A stretch of 38,430 bases of DNA from Deltaproteobacteria bacterium (GTDB taxonomy: Bacteria > Desulfobacterota > JAFDED01): assembly GCA_019310535.1 (NCBI GenBank), contig JAFDED010000036.1, positions 1 through 38,430 on the forward strand, in the 5' to 3' direction. Within the stretch, counting starts at the first letter, position 1; each line of letters opens with the position of its first letter. The notes under the pieces were generated by a model. That model searched no databases. It was given only the letters and a program-made list of their open reading frames with translations, and had not been told where the DNA came from. Both the position numbers and the translations under genes were made by a program. Below, one piece after another: positions 26,130 through 34,822 of the stretch.

Positions 26130-26155
26130 CCGGACTCCTTTAGTCCGGAGTCCGG
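26130..26155. repeat. Hairpin CCGGACTCC/GGAGTCCGG between trpA and the PPC gene
   Basis: A perfect 9-bp stem with an eight-base loop that itself holds a partial repeat of the arm (TAGTCC). No T-run follows, only CAAAAAAGG, so it is not a classical terminator. It lies 18 bases upstream of the next start codon and could affect its translation or mark the end of the trp transcript. Confidence 0.5.
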
Positions 26156-26172
26156 CAAAAAAGGAATGCACA

Positions 26173-26676
26173 ATGGGCAATGGTTCTCTACTGGAAGGCA
26201 TCGGCAGCGGGACTTTTAGCAGAGTGGTGCTGGCGCGGATTCCCATCGGAGTGGATTTGCTGGAAGCAATCTATGAGGTAGTGAGGAGGGAAAAAATTCA
26301 AAAAGGGGTTATCCTCATGGGCATCGGTGCCCTGAAGAAAGCGGTCTTCAGGAACCTGAAAGTTTTCCCCACGGAATACCCGGTAACTCCCAAAGATCGG
26401 GTCTATTTCGAGGTAACCACTCCTCTGGAGCTCGTGTCTCTGACGGGCTACATCGTTCCCAGGATCAACGGGGAGCCTCACGTCCATGCCCATTTCTCGG
26501 CATCCACGGCGGTGGGCGATACCGTTGCCACCTACGGTGGACACCTGGGCAAGGGGGCGACAATCACCTTCGTCAAGGCGGCCGTTGCCATCGGAGTATT
26601 GGAAGAAATCGAGATGGGAAAAAAATGGGTGGAGGAACGCAAGGTCGAAGACATGTGGGTCGGGTCGAAGGAGTGA
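26173..26676 (+). CDS. PPC/DUF296-domain protein
   Basis: 167 residues. The whole protein is a PPC (plants and prokaryotes conserved, DUF296) domain. RVVLARIPIGVDLLEAIYEV and KGVILMGIGALKKAVF are its first strands. The conserved His cluster is EPHVHAHFSAS, followed by GGHLGKGATITFVKA. Bacterial stand-alone PPC proteins are trimers of uncertain function, unlike the plant AT-hook fusions. The ATG at 26173 is preceded by AAAAAAGGAA; the longer frame from 26026 has no family match. It is followed by the thioesterase gene 17 bases later. Confidence 0.85.
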   Translation: MGNGSLLEGIGSGTFSRVVLARIPIGVDLLEAIYEVVRREKIQKGVILMGIGALKKAVFRNLKVFPTEYPVTPKDRVYFEVTTPLELVSLTGYIVPRINGEPHVHAHFSASTAVGDTVATYGGHLGKGATITFVKAAVAIGVLEEIEMGKKWVEERKVEDMWVGSKE

Positions 26677-26693
26677 AGCCCAGGCAGAAGGAG

Positions 26694-27140
26694 ATGAAGA
26701 AATACGAAACAACCATCCGCGTCCGGTATCAGGAAACGGACAAGATGGGTTTTGTCTATTACGCCAATTACCTGATCTGGTTTGAGGTGGCCAGGACAGA
26801 GCTTCTGGAAGGCAACGGAATCCCGTATACCGCGCTTGAGCAGGAAGGCATTTTCCTGCCCGCAAAGGAGGCCGGTGCGCACTACATTCGTCCCGCCTGC
26901 TATGGGGATACCGTCCGCATCTTCACCACCATCGGAAGCCTCACCCGTGCAAAGATCGAGTGTTTTTACCGTGCGGTCAACCAGGATGATGAGCTGCTGG
27001 TGACCGGGCGGACACTCCACGTGTTCACCGGCGCTGACGGCCAGCTCCGGCGAATCAGCCCGCAGCGTCTGTCGGCATTTCAAAAGGCTCTGGCGGAGTA
27101 TCGCGAGGAGTCGCCTCCATTCGCAGGAGCGAGAAAATGA
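26694..27140 (+). CDS. YbgC/4-hydroxybenzoyl-CoA-type acyl-CoA thioesterase
   Basis: 148 residues of a single hotdog fold. The active-site Asp motif is RVRYQETDKMGFVYYANYLI (Asp about 16), followed by the long central helix WFEVARTELLEGNGIPY. Family members hydrolyse short or aromatic acyl-CoA thioesters; the substrate cannot be read. GAAGGAG directly abuts the ATG at 26694. It probably forms a transcription unit with the PPC gene. Confidence 0.88.
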   Translation: MKKYETTIRVRYQETDKMGFVYYANYLIWFEVARTELLEGNGIPYTALEQEGIFLPAKEAGAHYIRPACYGDTVRIFTTIGSLTRAKIECFYRAVNQDDELLVTGRTLHVFTGADGQLRRISPQRLSAFQKALAEYREESPPFAGARK

Positions 27141-27629
27141 TATGACGCTTTTCTTCCGGGCTCTCCATCCATGTCCCCTTACCTGCGCCGCCGGCGTGGG
27201 CATCCATGGATTCAGATATCATATCTGCACTTTGAACTGAAAAGCCCACCTAAAGATTCCTGTGCGAGAGAAAATTTTTTGCTCCCTCCATCCTCATTAG
27301 CTGTCCTTACTCATGAATTCCGTAAATGATTCGTGCATAGCGATTTTTTTCTTGACATTTATTGTGTTACGAATTAATAAAAAGTAGCACTATAAAATGA
27401 AACTTGGATCCCGTGGATTCAGGACCCTGAACTTCATCGACTATGCTGGCCGCCTCATTCTTCGTCCATATACGGTCTTGAAACGATGGACAATGTACCT
27501 TATTAATCGCCAGGAAACAACGATGGAGATGACGATTCAAATATTTGAATGAAAAGCAGACAGTCAGGGTTTGACATTGCGAGGGAGAAGATCCCTACGG
27601 CTCCAGACGAATTTATATGAGATGACACA
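27141..27629. other. Intergenic region upstream of the ABC operon
   Basis: About 490 AT-rich bases. A 51-residue frame (27397-27552) begins MKLGSRGFRTLNFIDY but has no ribosome site or family match and is not claimed as a gene. A small hairpin AGGGA-gaaga-TCCCT lies at about 27581-27595. A promoter candidate is listed separately. Confidence 0.4.
27352..27380 (+). promoter_or_regulatory. Candidate promoter upstream of the ABC transporter operon
   Basis: TTGACA (27352-27357), 17 bases, then TAATAA (27375-27380). It lies about 250 bases before the first ABC gene, so a long leader would be implied. The -10 is a poor match. Confidence 0.35.
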
Positions 27630-28571
27630 ATGAGCCTCCTTTCAATCCTTGATCTCAGGGTGGTTTTCAGCGCCAATGGCTGGAAAGTTCACGCCCTGGA
27701 CAGCGTGAGCTTTGATCTGGAAGAAGGGGGTCGCTTGGCGCTGGTTGGGGAGACGGGATGCGGGAAGAGCGTGATCGGCCTGGCGATTCCCGGGCTACTT
27801 CCGACGACGGCCCGTGTTTCAGGCAGGATCCTCTGGAAAGGCCGGGACCTGTTGCAGCTTCAGCAGAAAGACCTTGTCCGCTGCCGAGGTCGGAGCATCG
27901 GCCTTATGCCGCAGAATTCCGCCCAGAGTCTCAATCCGCTGGTACGGATAGGACGACAAATCGAGGAAGTCTTCCGTGTGCACTTTCCGTGGCTTCATGG
28001 CAAAGGAAAAGGAATGGTACACGGGCTGCTGGATAGATGGGGGTTCGATGATCCACCGCTGGCCTCCCGACGGTATTCCCATCAGCTTTCCGGCGGCATG
28101 CGCCAGCGTGTCCTTCTGGCAATCTGCGAGGCAATGGAACCCGAACTCGTCATCGCTGATGAACCCACAAAGGGACTGGATCCCCTCTTACGAGCCGATG
28201 CGGTCGAAAATATGGAGGCAATGGTGGTCAGACCCGGGCGGGCAATGCTGCTGATCACCCACGATCTGCCGGTGGCCGGGATGCTGGCCGATCAGATTGC
28301 GGTTATGTATGCAGGTCAGATCGTGGAGCAGGGGAGGGCCGCGGATGTCCTGGGGAAACCGGTGCATCCTTACACTGCGGGCATCGCGGCATCTCTTCCG
28401 GAGCAAGGCTTGCACTCCATCCCTGGTGTGGCCCCGTCGATGATCACACTGCCGGCGGGTTGCCGATTTCGAGATCGGTGCAGCCGCTCTGATGAGGATT
28501 GTTCATATCCTCCACCACTGGTATCTGCGGGAGAAGATCACCTTGTGCGCTGCTTCCATCCTCTCGGTTGA
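27630..28571 (+). CDS. Peptide/nickel ABC transporter ATPase (OppD/DppD-like)
   Basis: 313 residues. Walker A is LVGETGCGKSVIG (about 39-51), the Q-loop lies in LMPQNSAQSLNP, the signature is HQLSGGMRQR (about 151-160) and Walker B is ELVIADEPTKGLDP, with the H-loop in LLITHDLPV. The C-terminal Cys-containing oligopeptide-transporter extension (CRFRDRCSRSDEDC) is present. One of two ATPases powering import through the permeases encoded downstream. It overlaps the next ATPase gene. Confidence 0.93.
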   Translation: MSLLSILDLRVVFSANGWKVHALDSVSFDLEEGGRLALVGETGCGKSVIGLAIPGLLPTTARVSGRILWKGRDLLQLQQKDLVRCRGRSIGLMPQNSAQSLNPLVRIGRQIEEVFRVHFPWLHGKGKGMVHGLLDRWGFDDPPLASRRYSHQLSGGMRQRVLLAICEAMEPELVIADEPTKGLDPLLRADAVENMEAMVVRPGRAMLLITHDLPVAGMLADQIAVMYAGQIVEQGRAADVLGKPVHPYTAGIAASLPEQGLHSIPGVAPSMITLPAGCRFRDRCSRSDEDCSYPPPLVSAGEDHLVRCFHPLG

Positions 28572-29355
28572 GGGAATAGGAAAACGATTTTTCCCATCGT
28601 TTTGGGCTGTCCGGAAAGTAGATCTGGAGATTTTTCCGGGCGAGACCCTGGGGCTCCTGGGAGCCAGTGGATCGGGCAAAAGCACGCTGGGGCGGTTAAT
28701 GCTGCGATTGCTCCGGCCCGACGAGGGGACAGTCCGGTTCGAGGGGCGGGACATCGGGCACCTGCCGGAATCGAAGCTCAGGCCGCTTCGCCCGCTGATT
28801 CAGAAGCTCTTTCAGCATCCCGAAACAACGTTTAATCCCCGGCGAACCGTAGGGGATTCGATCCGGGAGACCCTACGATACCACAGGAAAGTTTCGAACA
28901 ACTCCCAAATGGACGACATGGTTCTGGACTGCATCCGAGACGTAGGGCTCCACCTGGAACACATGGATCGCAGACCCGGCGAGCTTTCCGGCGGCCAACT
29001 CCAACGGGCGGCGTTGGCCCGGATTCTGAGCCTTGATCCCAGGGTGATCGTGGCCGACGAGCCGACGTCCATGCTGGATGTCTCGGTCCAGGCTCAGATT
29101 CTCAACCTGATGATGAACCTTCAAGCGGCCCGTGGAATTTCTTTTCTTTTTATCTCTCACGACGTGGCCGTAATAAAGGCGGTGAGCCACCGTGTCGCGG
29201 TCATGCACCGGGGAGCCGTGGTGGAAGTGGGGCCTGCAAGGGATGTACTGAACAACCCCCGGCATTCAATCACTGGGCAATTAATCGAGGCCTATTACTT
29301 TGCCCGTTCCTCCCGGAGATATTCCGTATCTCAGGAAGCTTACGCAGACCGATGA
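28543..29355 (+). CDS. Peptide/nickel ABC transporter ATPase (OppF/DppF-like)
   Basis: About 270 residues. Walker A is LLGASGSGKSTLGRL, the Q-loop region is IQKLFQHPETTFNPRR, the signature is GELSGGQLQRAALAR and Walker B is RVIVADEPTSMLDVSVQAQI, with FLFISHDVAV as H-loop. The start is uncertain. TTG at 28543, six bases after GGGAGAAG, gives a normal N-terminus (SILSVEGIGKRFF). ATG at 28492 would add 17 atypical residues and overlap oppD by 80 bases. Pairs with the preceding ATPase. Confidence 0.9.
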   Translation: MCAASILSVEGIGKRFFPSFWAVRKVDLEIFPGETLGLLGASGSGKSTLGRLMLRLLRPDEGTVRFEGRDIGHLPESKLRPLRPLIQKLFQHPETTFNPRRTVGDSIRETLRYHRKVSNNSQMDDMVLDCIRDVGLHLEHMDRRPGELSGGQLQRAALARILSLDPRVIVADEPTSMLDVSVQAQILNLMMNLQAARGISFLFISHDVAVIKAVSHRVAVMHRGAVVEVGPARDVLNNPRHSITGQLIEAYYFARSSRRYSVSQEAYADR

Positions 29356-29461
29356 TACGAGTTGTAATAATTATTCGCCTTTTACCATCACTCCTACCAG
29401 TTGTCCGGCGCAACCGGCCAATCGTTGTAACCTCGACCAATCTTTCAGGAGGAATCAGACA

Positions 29462-30991
29462 ATGAAAAAGTTACACCTATGGCTATCTCTTGCAATTATC
29501 CTGGCAATCCCCATTTCGAAATCACATGTAATGGGGGGCGAAAAGGTTTTCCGCTATGTGGACCCCTGGAGCCCCAAGGGGCTGGACAACCTCAAGAGCG
29601 GCTTTGTGTTTCTCCGGATGGGATGTCTTGAGACCCTGGTCACGGCCGACTATGATTTCTCCATTGTACCCATGCTGGCATCCTCCTGGAAAGTAGAAAC
29701 GGACGGGCTTACGTGGATTTTTAACCTGAGGGAAGGAGTCCGGTTCCACGATGGATCACCCCTCATTGCAAAGACTGTCGTCAAAAATCTCGAGCGTGCC
29801 AGAAAGAAAAAGGGGGCTCTTTCCAAGGCGCCCATCGCATCGATGGAAGCAAAGAGTCCAAAAATTGTGATCATCCGAACCAGAGCGCCCTTTTCGCCTC
29901 TTCCTGCGTATCTGGCGCATTATTCCAGCACGATCCTGGGCGAGAAAAGTTTTGACGCTGAGGGGAATGTGGCCAGGGTCGTCGGGACCGGCCCTTTTCA
30001 AATGACAGGGCGGAGAGGGAACGAGGAATTCTACTTTTCATCCTATCCGGGTTACTGGGGCAAGAAAGCAAGCATCTCAAAGCTCGTCTATCATGCGGTC
30101 AAGGACGGGCAGACCCGTGCCCTCATGGCCGAAAAAGGGGAAAGCCAGATTTCCGGCATCCTTGCGCCCTCCGCAGTGGGGCAGCTCAGGGCCGCCCCCA
30201 ATGTGGAGGTCCTTATCAAGCCTATTCCACGTACCCGCTTGATCGTCCTCAATTGCGGCACAATCTTTTTCAGCGACAAGCGGGTCCGGCAGGCCGTGTC
30301 ATACGCCATCGATCGGAAGGCCATCGTCGATTATGTGCTGGAGGGGCTTTCCACCCCCGCGACACAGTTAATCCCTCCCACTTTGAAGGCGTGGTACCAT
30401 ACCGGCCTCTCAGGATACTCCCACGACCTGGCCAGGGCCAACGAACTGCTTGAGGAAGCAGGCTGGCAGAGAGGCCCTGATGGCGTACGTGTCAAGGAGG
30501 GGCGGCGGTTCAAGGTGGAGATGCGAACTTACGCGACCCGCCCGGCGCTGCCTCTGATCGCCGAGGCGGTTCAGGCTCAGCTTAAAAATGTGGGCATCGA
30601 GGTCAAAATCGTTATAGGCCGAGCCAGTCGCATTCCCGAGGGACAGAAAGACGGTTCTCTCCAGATGGCTCTTTTGGCCCGCAACCTTAACCTCGTGCCC
30701 GATCCTGACGGTGTTTTAATGGCGGACTATCACTCCAGCAGAAGCCCGGGGTGGGGAGCCATGGGGTGGAAGAACACCGAGCTTGACCGGCTCATAGAGG
30801 AGAGCAGGGAAGCCTTTGTGATGAAAGAAAGACGGAAAAAAAATCACCGTATTCTGGAAATCCTCAACGAGGAGGTCCCGGTGGTCGTTCTCAATTATTT
30901 CGAGCAGATAGTCGCGGTACAGAAAGACGTGAAAGGATACAGAATAAATCCTTCGGAGTTGAGCTATCACCTGGAGAATGTCCGCTGGTAA
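29462..30991 (+). CDS. ABC transporter substrate-binding protein, family 5 (peptide/nickel type)
   Basis: 509 residues. MKKLHLWLSLAIILAIPISK, then SHVMGG, is a signal peptide without a lipobox Cys, so the protein is probably soluble in the periplasm. MLASSWKVETDGLTWIFNLR followed by EGVRFHDGSPL is the SBP_bac_5 signature, and VRQAVSYAIDRKAIV is the conserved mid-region. Family members bind peptides, nickel chelates, opines or sugars. The ligand here is unknown. AGGAGGAATCAGACA precedes the ATG at 29462. It lies between the ATPase and permease genes. Confidence 0.92.
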   Translation: MKKLHLWLSLAIILAIPISKSHVMGGEKVFRYVDPWSPKGLDNLKSGFVFLRMGCLETLVTADYDFSIVPMLASSWKVETDGLTWIFNLREGVRFHDGSPLIAKTVVKNLERARKKKGALSKAPIASMEAKSPKIVIIRTRAPFSPLPAYLAHYSSTILGEKSFDAEGNVARVVGTGPFQMTGRRGNEEFYFSSYPGYWGKKASISKLVYHAVKDGQTRALMAEKGESQISGILAPSAVGQLRAAPNVEVLIKPIPRTRLIVLNCGTIFFSDKRVRQAVSYAIDRKAIVDYVLEGLSTPATQLIPPTLKAWYHTGLSGYSHDLARANELLEEAGWQRGPDGVRVKEGRRFKVEMRTYATRPALPLIAEAVQAQLKNVGIEVKIVIGRASRIPEGQKDGSLQMALLARNLNLVPDPDGVLMADYHSSRSPGWGAMGWKNTELDRLIEESREAFVMKERRKKNHRILEILNEEVPVVVLNYFEQIVAVQKDVKGYRINPSELSYHLENVRW

Positions 30992-31086
30992 ATTTGGGAG
31001 CATGGTTCCGTCGGTTGTTTTCACAGTCCGAAGGAAATCCAGCCTGACTTATAAATGATGACCGGGGGATAGAGGGAGCCAGGCAA

Positions 31087-32034
31087 ATGAGTCTCAGGAT
31101 ACTTCGAAGGCTTGCGGGCATGGGTGTTGTAATTGTACTTGTATCGGGGATCACGTTCGGGCTCATGCATCTGGCCCCCGGAGATCCCGCGCTTCAGGTG
31201 GCCATGGCCCGGTACGGCATGGATGCGGTCAGCCCGGAGCAGGTGGAGTTCGTCCGGTCTGAGGAGCGCCTGGATCGACCTTTCTGGACTCAATATGTAC
31301 GATGGCTGTGGCATATTATTCGGCTCGATCTGGGACGCTCCCTGGTGTCCGGTGAGCCCGTTGCTCATGACATCAAGCGAAGCATCAAGGCCTCTCTGCT
31401 ATTGGCCGTTGCGGGTTTGGCGTTTTCATTGATTCTGACCATACCTGTTGGTGTATGGGCCGGCATGCAAAAAGATTCGGCTGTGGACATTGGTTCGTCC
31501 CTGATTGCTCTTGTGATGGCGTCCTCTCCGACTTTCTTCACAGGTCTTTTGTTACTGCTCGTTGTGAGCATCCGACTTGATATCCTGCCGGTGGCCGGGC
31601 ATGGCAACTGGAAACACCTGATTTTACCGGCGCTTACCGTAGGGATTTCCCTCACAGCCGTTTCCATGCGATTGATGCGAACATCAGTGCTGGAGGTGCT
31701 GGAATCTCCCCATATCCTGTTTGCCCGGGCAAAAGGACTCAACACCTGGCAGGTGGTTCGAGGGCATGTAATCAAGAATGCCTTTCTGCCGGTGATTACA
31801 TACATCGGTCTTCAACTGGGGGCTCTTATGGACGGGGTGGTCATCGTGGAGACAATCTTCGCATGGCCTGGTGTGGGACGATTGCTGATCGAGGCGATTA
31901 TGGCCAGAGACTTCCCCACGATCCAGGGTGCAGTGTTGTGCATTGCTGCTGCGTATGTCGCGGTCAATTTCATTGTCGATCTCAGCTACATGCTCTTAAA
32001 CCCCAGGATCCGACTCGAAAGTGTTCAACCATGA
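31087..32034 (+). CDS. ABC transporter permease (OppB/DppB-like)
   Basis: 315 residues with about six membrane segments: one at the N-terminus (GMGVVIVLVSGITFGLMHLA), then LLLAVAGLAFSLILTIPVGV, LIALVMASSPTFFTGLLLLL and three more. HLAPGDPA and the ARAKGLNTWQVVRGHVIKNA EAA loop, which docks the ATPase, are diagnostic. It overlaps the next permease gene by four bases (ATGA). GAGGGAGCC lies upstream of the ATG. Confidence 0.93.
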   Translation: MSLRILRRLAGMGVVIVLVSGITFGLMHLAPGDPALQVAMARYGMDAVSPEQVEFVRSEERLDRPFWTQYVRWLWHIIRLDLGRSLVSGEPVAHDIKRSIKASLLLAVAGLAFSLILTIPVGVWAGMQKDSAVDIGSSLIALVMASSPTFFTGLLLLLVVSIRLDILPVAGHGNWKHLILPALTVGISLTAVSMRLMRTSVLEVLESPHILFARAKGLNTWQVVRGHVIKNAFLPVITYIGLQLGALMDGVVIVETIFAWPGVGRLLIEAIMARDFPTIQGAVLCIAAAYVAVNFIVDLSYMLLNPRIRLESVQP

Positions 32035-32840
32035 TGCGGGGTATTCTCACACGTCTGGGGATTGTGCTCATCGTCCTGGTCGCAGCGGCTGCGCTCCTGG
32101 CTCCCTGGCTTGCTCCCCACGACCCTCTCCAGCCGCATCTTGCCTTGAGGCTTCAAAAACCAGGAGGTGTTTATCTATTGGGGACCGATGAACTGGGCCG
32201 ATGCGTCCTGTCCCGGGTGCTTTACGGTGCCCGATACAGCCTTTCCATCGGCCTTGTATGCGTGGGCCTTATGTGCGTGATCGGGCTGCTGGTGGGCCTG
32301 GTGTCCGGCTATGCAGGAGGTATTCTGGATGCTGTGTTGATGCGGCTGGTGGACGGAGTCCTTGCCTTTCCGGGAATACTCCTGGCGTTGGTCGTTGTGG
32401 GTATATGGGGCACAGGCATGCTTCAGGTAACCCTGGCCCTGGCCATGGTTGGGTGGACACGGTATGCGCGCGTAGTGAGGAGCCTCGTGCTGGCGCTTAA
32501 GACCGAGGATTACGTAGAGGCCGCCAGGGCCCTGGGCTACCGCCCCATCTTCATCCTGTGGCGGTACATTCTGCCGGGTGTGCTTCCCCACCTCATGGTC
32601 ATGGCCACGCTGGGCCTGGGAACTGTGATCCTGAACGCCTCGGGGATGAGCTTTCTCGGGCTTGGGCTGGAGCCTCCAACACCGGAGTGGGGAGCTATGA
32701 TCGCTTCAGGGCGACCTCACTTGCGCACGGCCCCGCATCTCTGCCTCGCTCCTGGGGCGGCCTTGACGGCAACCGTTATGGGTGCTTTCTTGATCGGTGA
32801 AAGCATACGGGACCGCGTCTCCATCCAAAGGCATGTATGA
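32031..32840 (+). CDS. ABC transporter permease (OppC/DppC-like)
   Basis: 269 residues. The start MMRGILTRLGIVLIVLVAAA gives the first membrane helix, then APHDPLQPHL and LLGTDELGRCVLSRVLYGAR, the DppC signature. The EAA loop is VEAARALGYRPIFILWRYIL. Membrane segments follow to GAFLIGESIRDRVS. The longer frame from 31863 lies inside the oppB-like gene and is rejected. It completes the five-gene importer. No clear terminator follows; a perfect palindrome ATAAACGTTTAT is at 32892-32903. Confidence 0.93.
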   Translation: MMRGILTRLGIVLIVLVAAAALLAPWLAPHDPLQPHLALRLQKPGGVYLLGTDELGRCVLSRVLYGARYSLSIGLVCVGLMCVIGLLVGLVSGYAGGILDAVLMRLVDGVLAFPGILLALVVVGIWGTGMLQVTLALAMVGWTRYARVVRSLVLALKTEDYVEAARALGYRPIFILWRYILPGVLPHLMVMATLGLGTVILNASGMSFLGLGLEPPTPEWGAMIASGRPHLRTAPHLCLAPGAALTATVMGAFLIGESIRDRVSIQRHV

Positions 32841-32930
32841 TCGGAACGACGGATGGAGCCGGTCAACAGTTAAATCGCATTTGACGGTCATATAAACGTT
32901 TATGCTGTTTCAGCGGGAATAATCGGAGCA

Positions 32931-33500
32931 TCATGTCCGGTCGAAGTAAATGTTTTTGCCTGAACAGGAGAGAGGGATGCCGATGATAACCTGTGAATCC
33001 ATCCACCCCAGTTTCCTTGCCGGGCCGCCGATGGTGTACATCATGCGGTTATCCACGTGGAAGCGGGCCGCCAACGCGGCGGCGGAAGAAAGAGCGATGC
33101 CCAGGTCCATGGACTGAAACATGCACACGGGGCCTGGAAAATCTTTCCCTTCCCTCTGCTCGGCCTGGAGAAACCCGACGCAGTCACCGAAGCCGCAGCC
33201 TCCGCAATCTAGCGGCTTTTCCATTTTCTTGGGGCGCACATCCTTTATCCCGAGAAGCAAAACGGCCTGGGATTTGCGTATGCTATTGGCGTCGCGGATA
33301 AAGGTTTCGCTTATAACCTTTTTTGCGCCGTGTTCCTCCATGGCCCGCGCCAGCGCCTCCAGGTCTTCACCAAAGACGATGAGCGTCTCAACCGAGTCCA
33401 CACCCCGTGTTTTGGGCGAGGTTCGCGCCGCTACAGCCATGGCTTTGGCTGTTGCAATCACCCCTTCCAGTTCGGCTTTTTCATCTTTGATCATGGGCAT
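32931..33500 (-). CDS. DUF2148 ferredoxin-domain protein
   Basis: 189 residues. A Cys-rich segment, LDCGGCGFGDCVGF (CxxCxxxxC pattern), plus the later Cys in PGPVCMFQ suggests a 4Fe-4S cluster. The rest (AMAVAARTSPKTRGVDSVET near the N-terminus and FHVDNRMMYTIGGPARKLG near the C-terminus) matches DUF2148 proteins found mainly in anaerobes. Function is not established. AGGAGGAAATCAG precedes the ATG at 33500. It converges with the ABC operon and may be downstream of the mutase genes, separated by the IS1595 remnant. Confidence 0.85.
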   Translation of the reverse strand: MPMIKDEKAELEGVIATAKAMAVAARTSPKTRGVDSVETLIVFGEDLEALARAMEEHGAKKVISETFIRDANSIRKSQAVLLLGIKDVRPKKMEKPLDCGGCGFGDCVGFLQAEQREGKDFPGPVCMFQSMDLGIALSSAAALAARFHVDNRMMYTIGGPARKLGWMDSQVIIGIPLSCSGKNIYFDRT

Positions 33501-33611
33501 CTGATTTCCTCCTCACCGTTTTATCGTTTTTCTCAATCTTTTTATCCAGGTAAGACATTAATTTTTAATAATGGCTATCAAGTTAACTCAGCATAACAAA
33601 CGCTCCTGGAG

Positions 33612-34266
33612 TTAACACAAGCAACCAATATTGTAAGCCCGAAAGCCGTCCGTCTTAATCGTTTGATTTTGCTTAACATCTGCCTTTACCGAGCCCACAA
33701 TAGTCGCGCTATCCACATGGTCCACCACCGTCATCTTGGCATAACCGATCCCTTCTCCATTGGTGGAAGCTTCAACGATGACCGCTGGTTTTGAAACTCC
33801 CCCGGCTTCGTTTATCCCCACCTTCCTTAGGGCCACCAAAAAAGGCATCGTCCATCTCAACGATCCCTGCCAGTTTGTATTTGGAATCTCGATCACGCAT
33901 GGCACTTCTAATCTTTTGAAGCATTGTCCAGGCTCTCCAGTAACTTATTCCGAGCTTCTTGGAGAAAGAAAGGGCCGAAAGGCCTCTTTTATCCGTACTG
34001 AGCATGTAAATAGCCCAAAACCAAATCAGAAGAGGTGTCCTGGTGCCGTGCATCACGGTGCCAGCCGTCAGAGAGGCCTGGTGCCGGCAATTCCTGCATT
34101 GATACAGTTTTCGCTTGGAAACGAAATAGTACTCATGATGCCCACAGCTTGGACAAACAAACCCTTGAGGCCAGCGAATCTCAAAGAGTCTCTTCTCACA
34201 ATCTTGTTCGCTTTGATATTTCTTCTGGAATTCCAGAAGGTTTGTTTCTTGATATAGCTTTTTCAT
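33612..34266 (-). pseudogene. IS1595-family (ISXO2-like) transposase, frameshifted and C-truncated
   Basis: The N-terminal part MKKLYQETNLLEFQKKY is followed by an N-terminal zinc ribbon (CPSCGHHEYYF...CRNC) and IVEMDDAFFGGPKEGG, with the first catalytic Asp of the ISXO2 domain. The match then changes frame to SKPAVIVEASTNGEGIGYAK and continues to IKTDGFRAYNI, so one extra base lies near 33786-33795. The protein ends at IGCLC, losing the final catalytic region. Start 34266 is chosen because GGAGGGA precedes it; ATG at 34302 is also in frame. Imperfect CTCAGC-containing ends at about 33584 and 34336 may be the terminal repeats. Confidence 0.85.
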
Positions 34267-34358
34267 ATGCCCACTTCCCTCCTCCTGTATATTGTATGCC
34301 ATGATTCAATAACTACAATATACAGTATTAGCTGAGCTAAGTTCATAGGCGTATTCTA

Positions 34359-34769
34359 TTAATTTTTATAGCCCATCAGGGAGCGCAAATCTTCCGCGAT
34401 AGCCTTCAGCGGGGTTCCCGTCAGGTAAACCTTTGCTACACCCATTTCCTTGAGTTTTGGGATGTCAAAAGCCGGGATGATTCCTCCCACAACCAGGCGG
34501 ATATTCTCGGCCCCCTGATAGCGCAGGCCCTCCAAAACCCTGCGAGTCAAACTGAGATGGGCTCCCGATAGAATGCTGAGACCAACGATATCAGCATCCT
34601 CCTGGATTGCCGCGCTGACAATCTGCTCGGGGGTCTGCCGCAGGCCGGTGTATACAACCTCGAATCCCGCGTCGCTCAGCCCTTTTGCTATGACCTTTGC
34701 CCCCCTGTCATGCCCGTCCAGTCCCGGCTTGGCAACCAGGACCCGAATCTTGCGGTCTTTCATCTGCAT
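34359..34769 (-). CDS. B12-binding subunit of a split acyl-CoA mutase
   Basis: About 136 residues forming one cobalamin-binding domain. [19 protein letters not shown] has the base-off DxHxxG motif (Asp 18, His 20, Gly 23). [17 protein letters not shown] and [20 protein letters not shown] are the later B12 motifs. The start at 34769 follows TTGGAGAAA. A GTG at 34826 overlapping the upstream stop would add 19 residues but lacks a ribosome site. It should pair with the catalytic subunit encoded at 36272-37951, which has no B12 domain. Confidence 0.9.
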   Translation of the reverse strand: MQMKDRKIRVLVAKPGLDGHDRGAKVIAKGLSDAGFEVVYTGLRQTPEQIVSAAIQEDADIVGLSILSGAHLSLTRRVLEGLRYQGAENIRLVVGGIIPAFDIPKLKEMGVAKVYLTGTPLKAIAEDLRSLMGYKN

Positions 34770-34822
34770 TTTCTCCAAAACGTCCTTCTGTTCCCGTTCG
34801 GGGATGAACAACCTTTGAATTT

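Noticed and set aside
27397..27552. 51-codon frame upstream of the ABC operon
   Set aside because: No ribosome site and a length expected by chance; kept only as a note in the intergenic entry.
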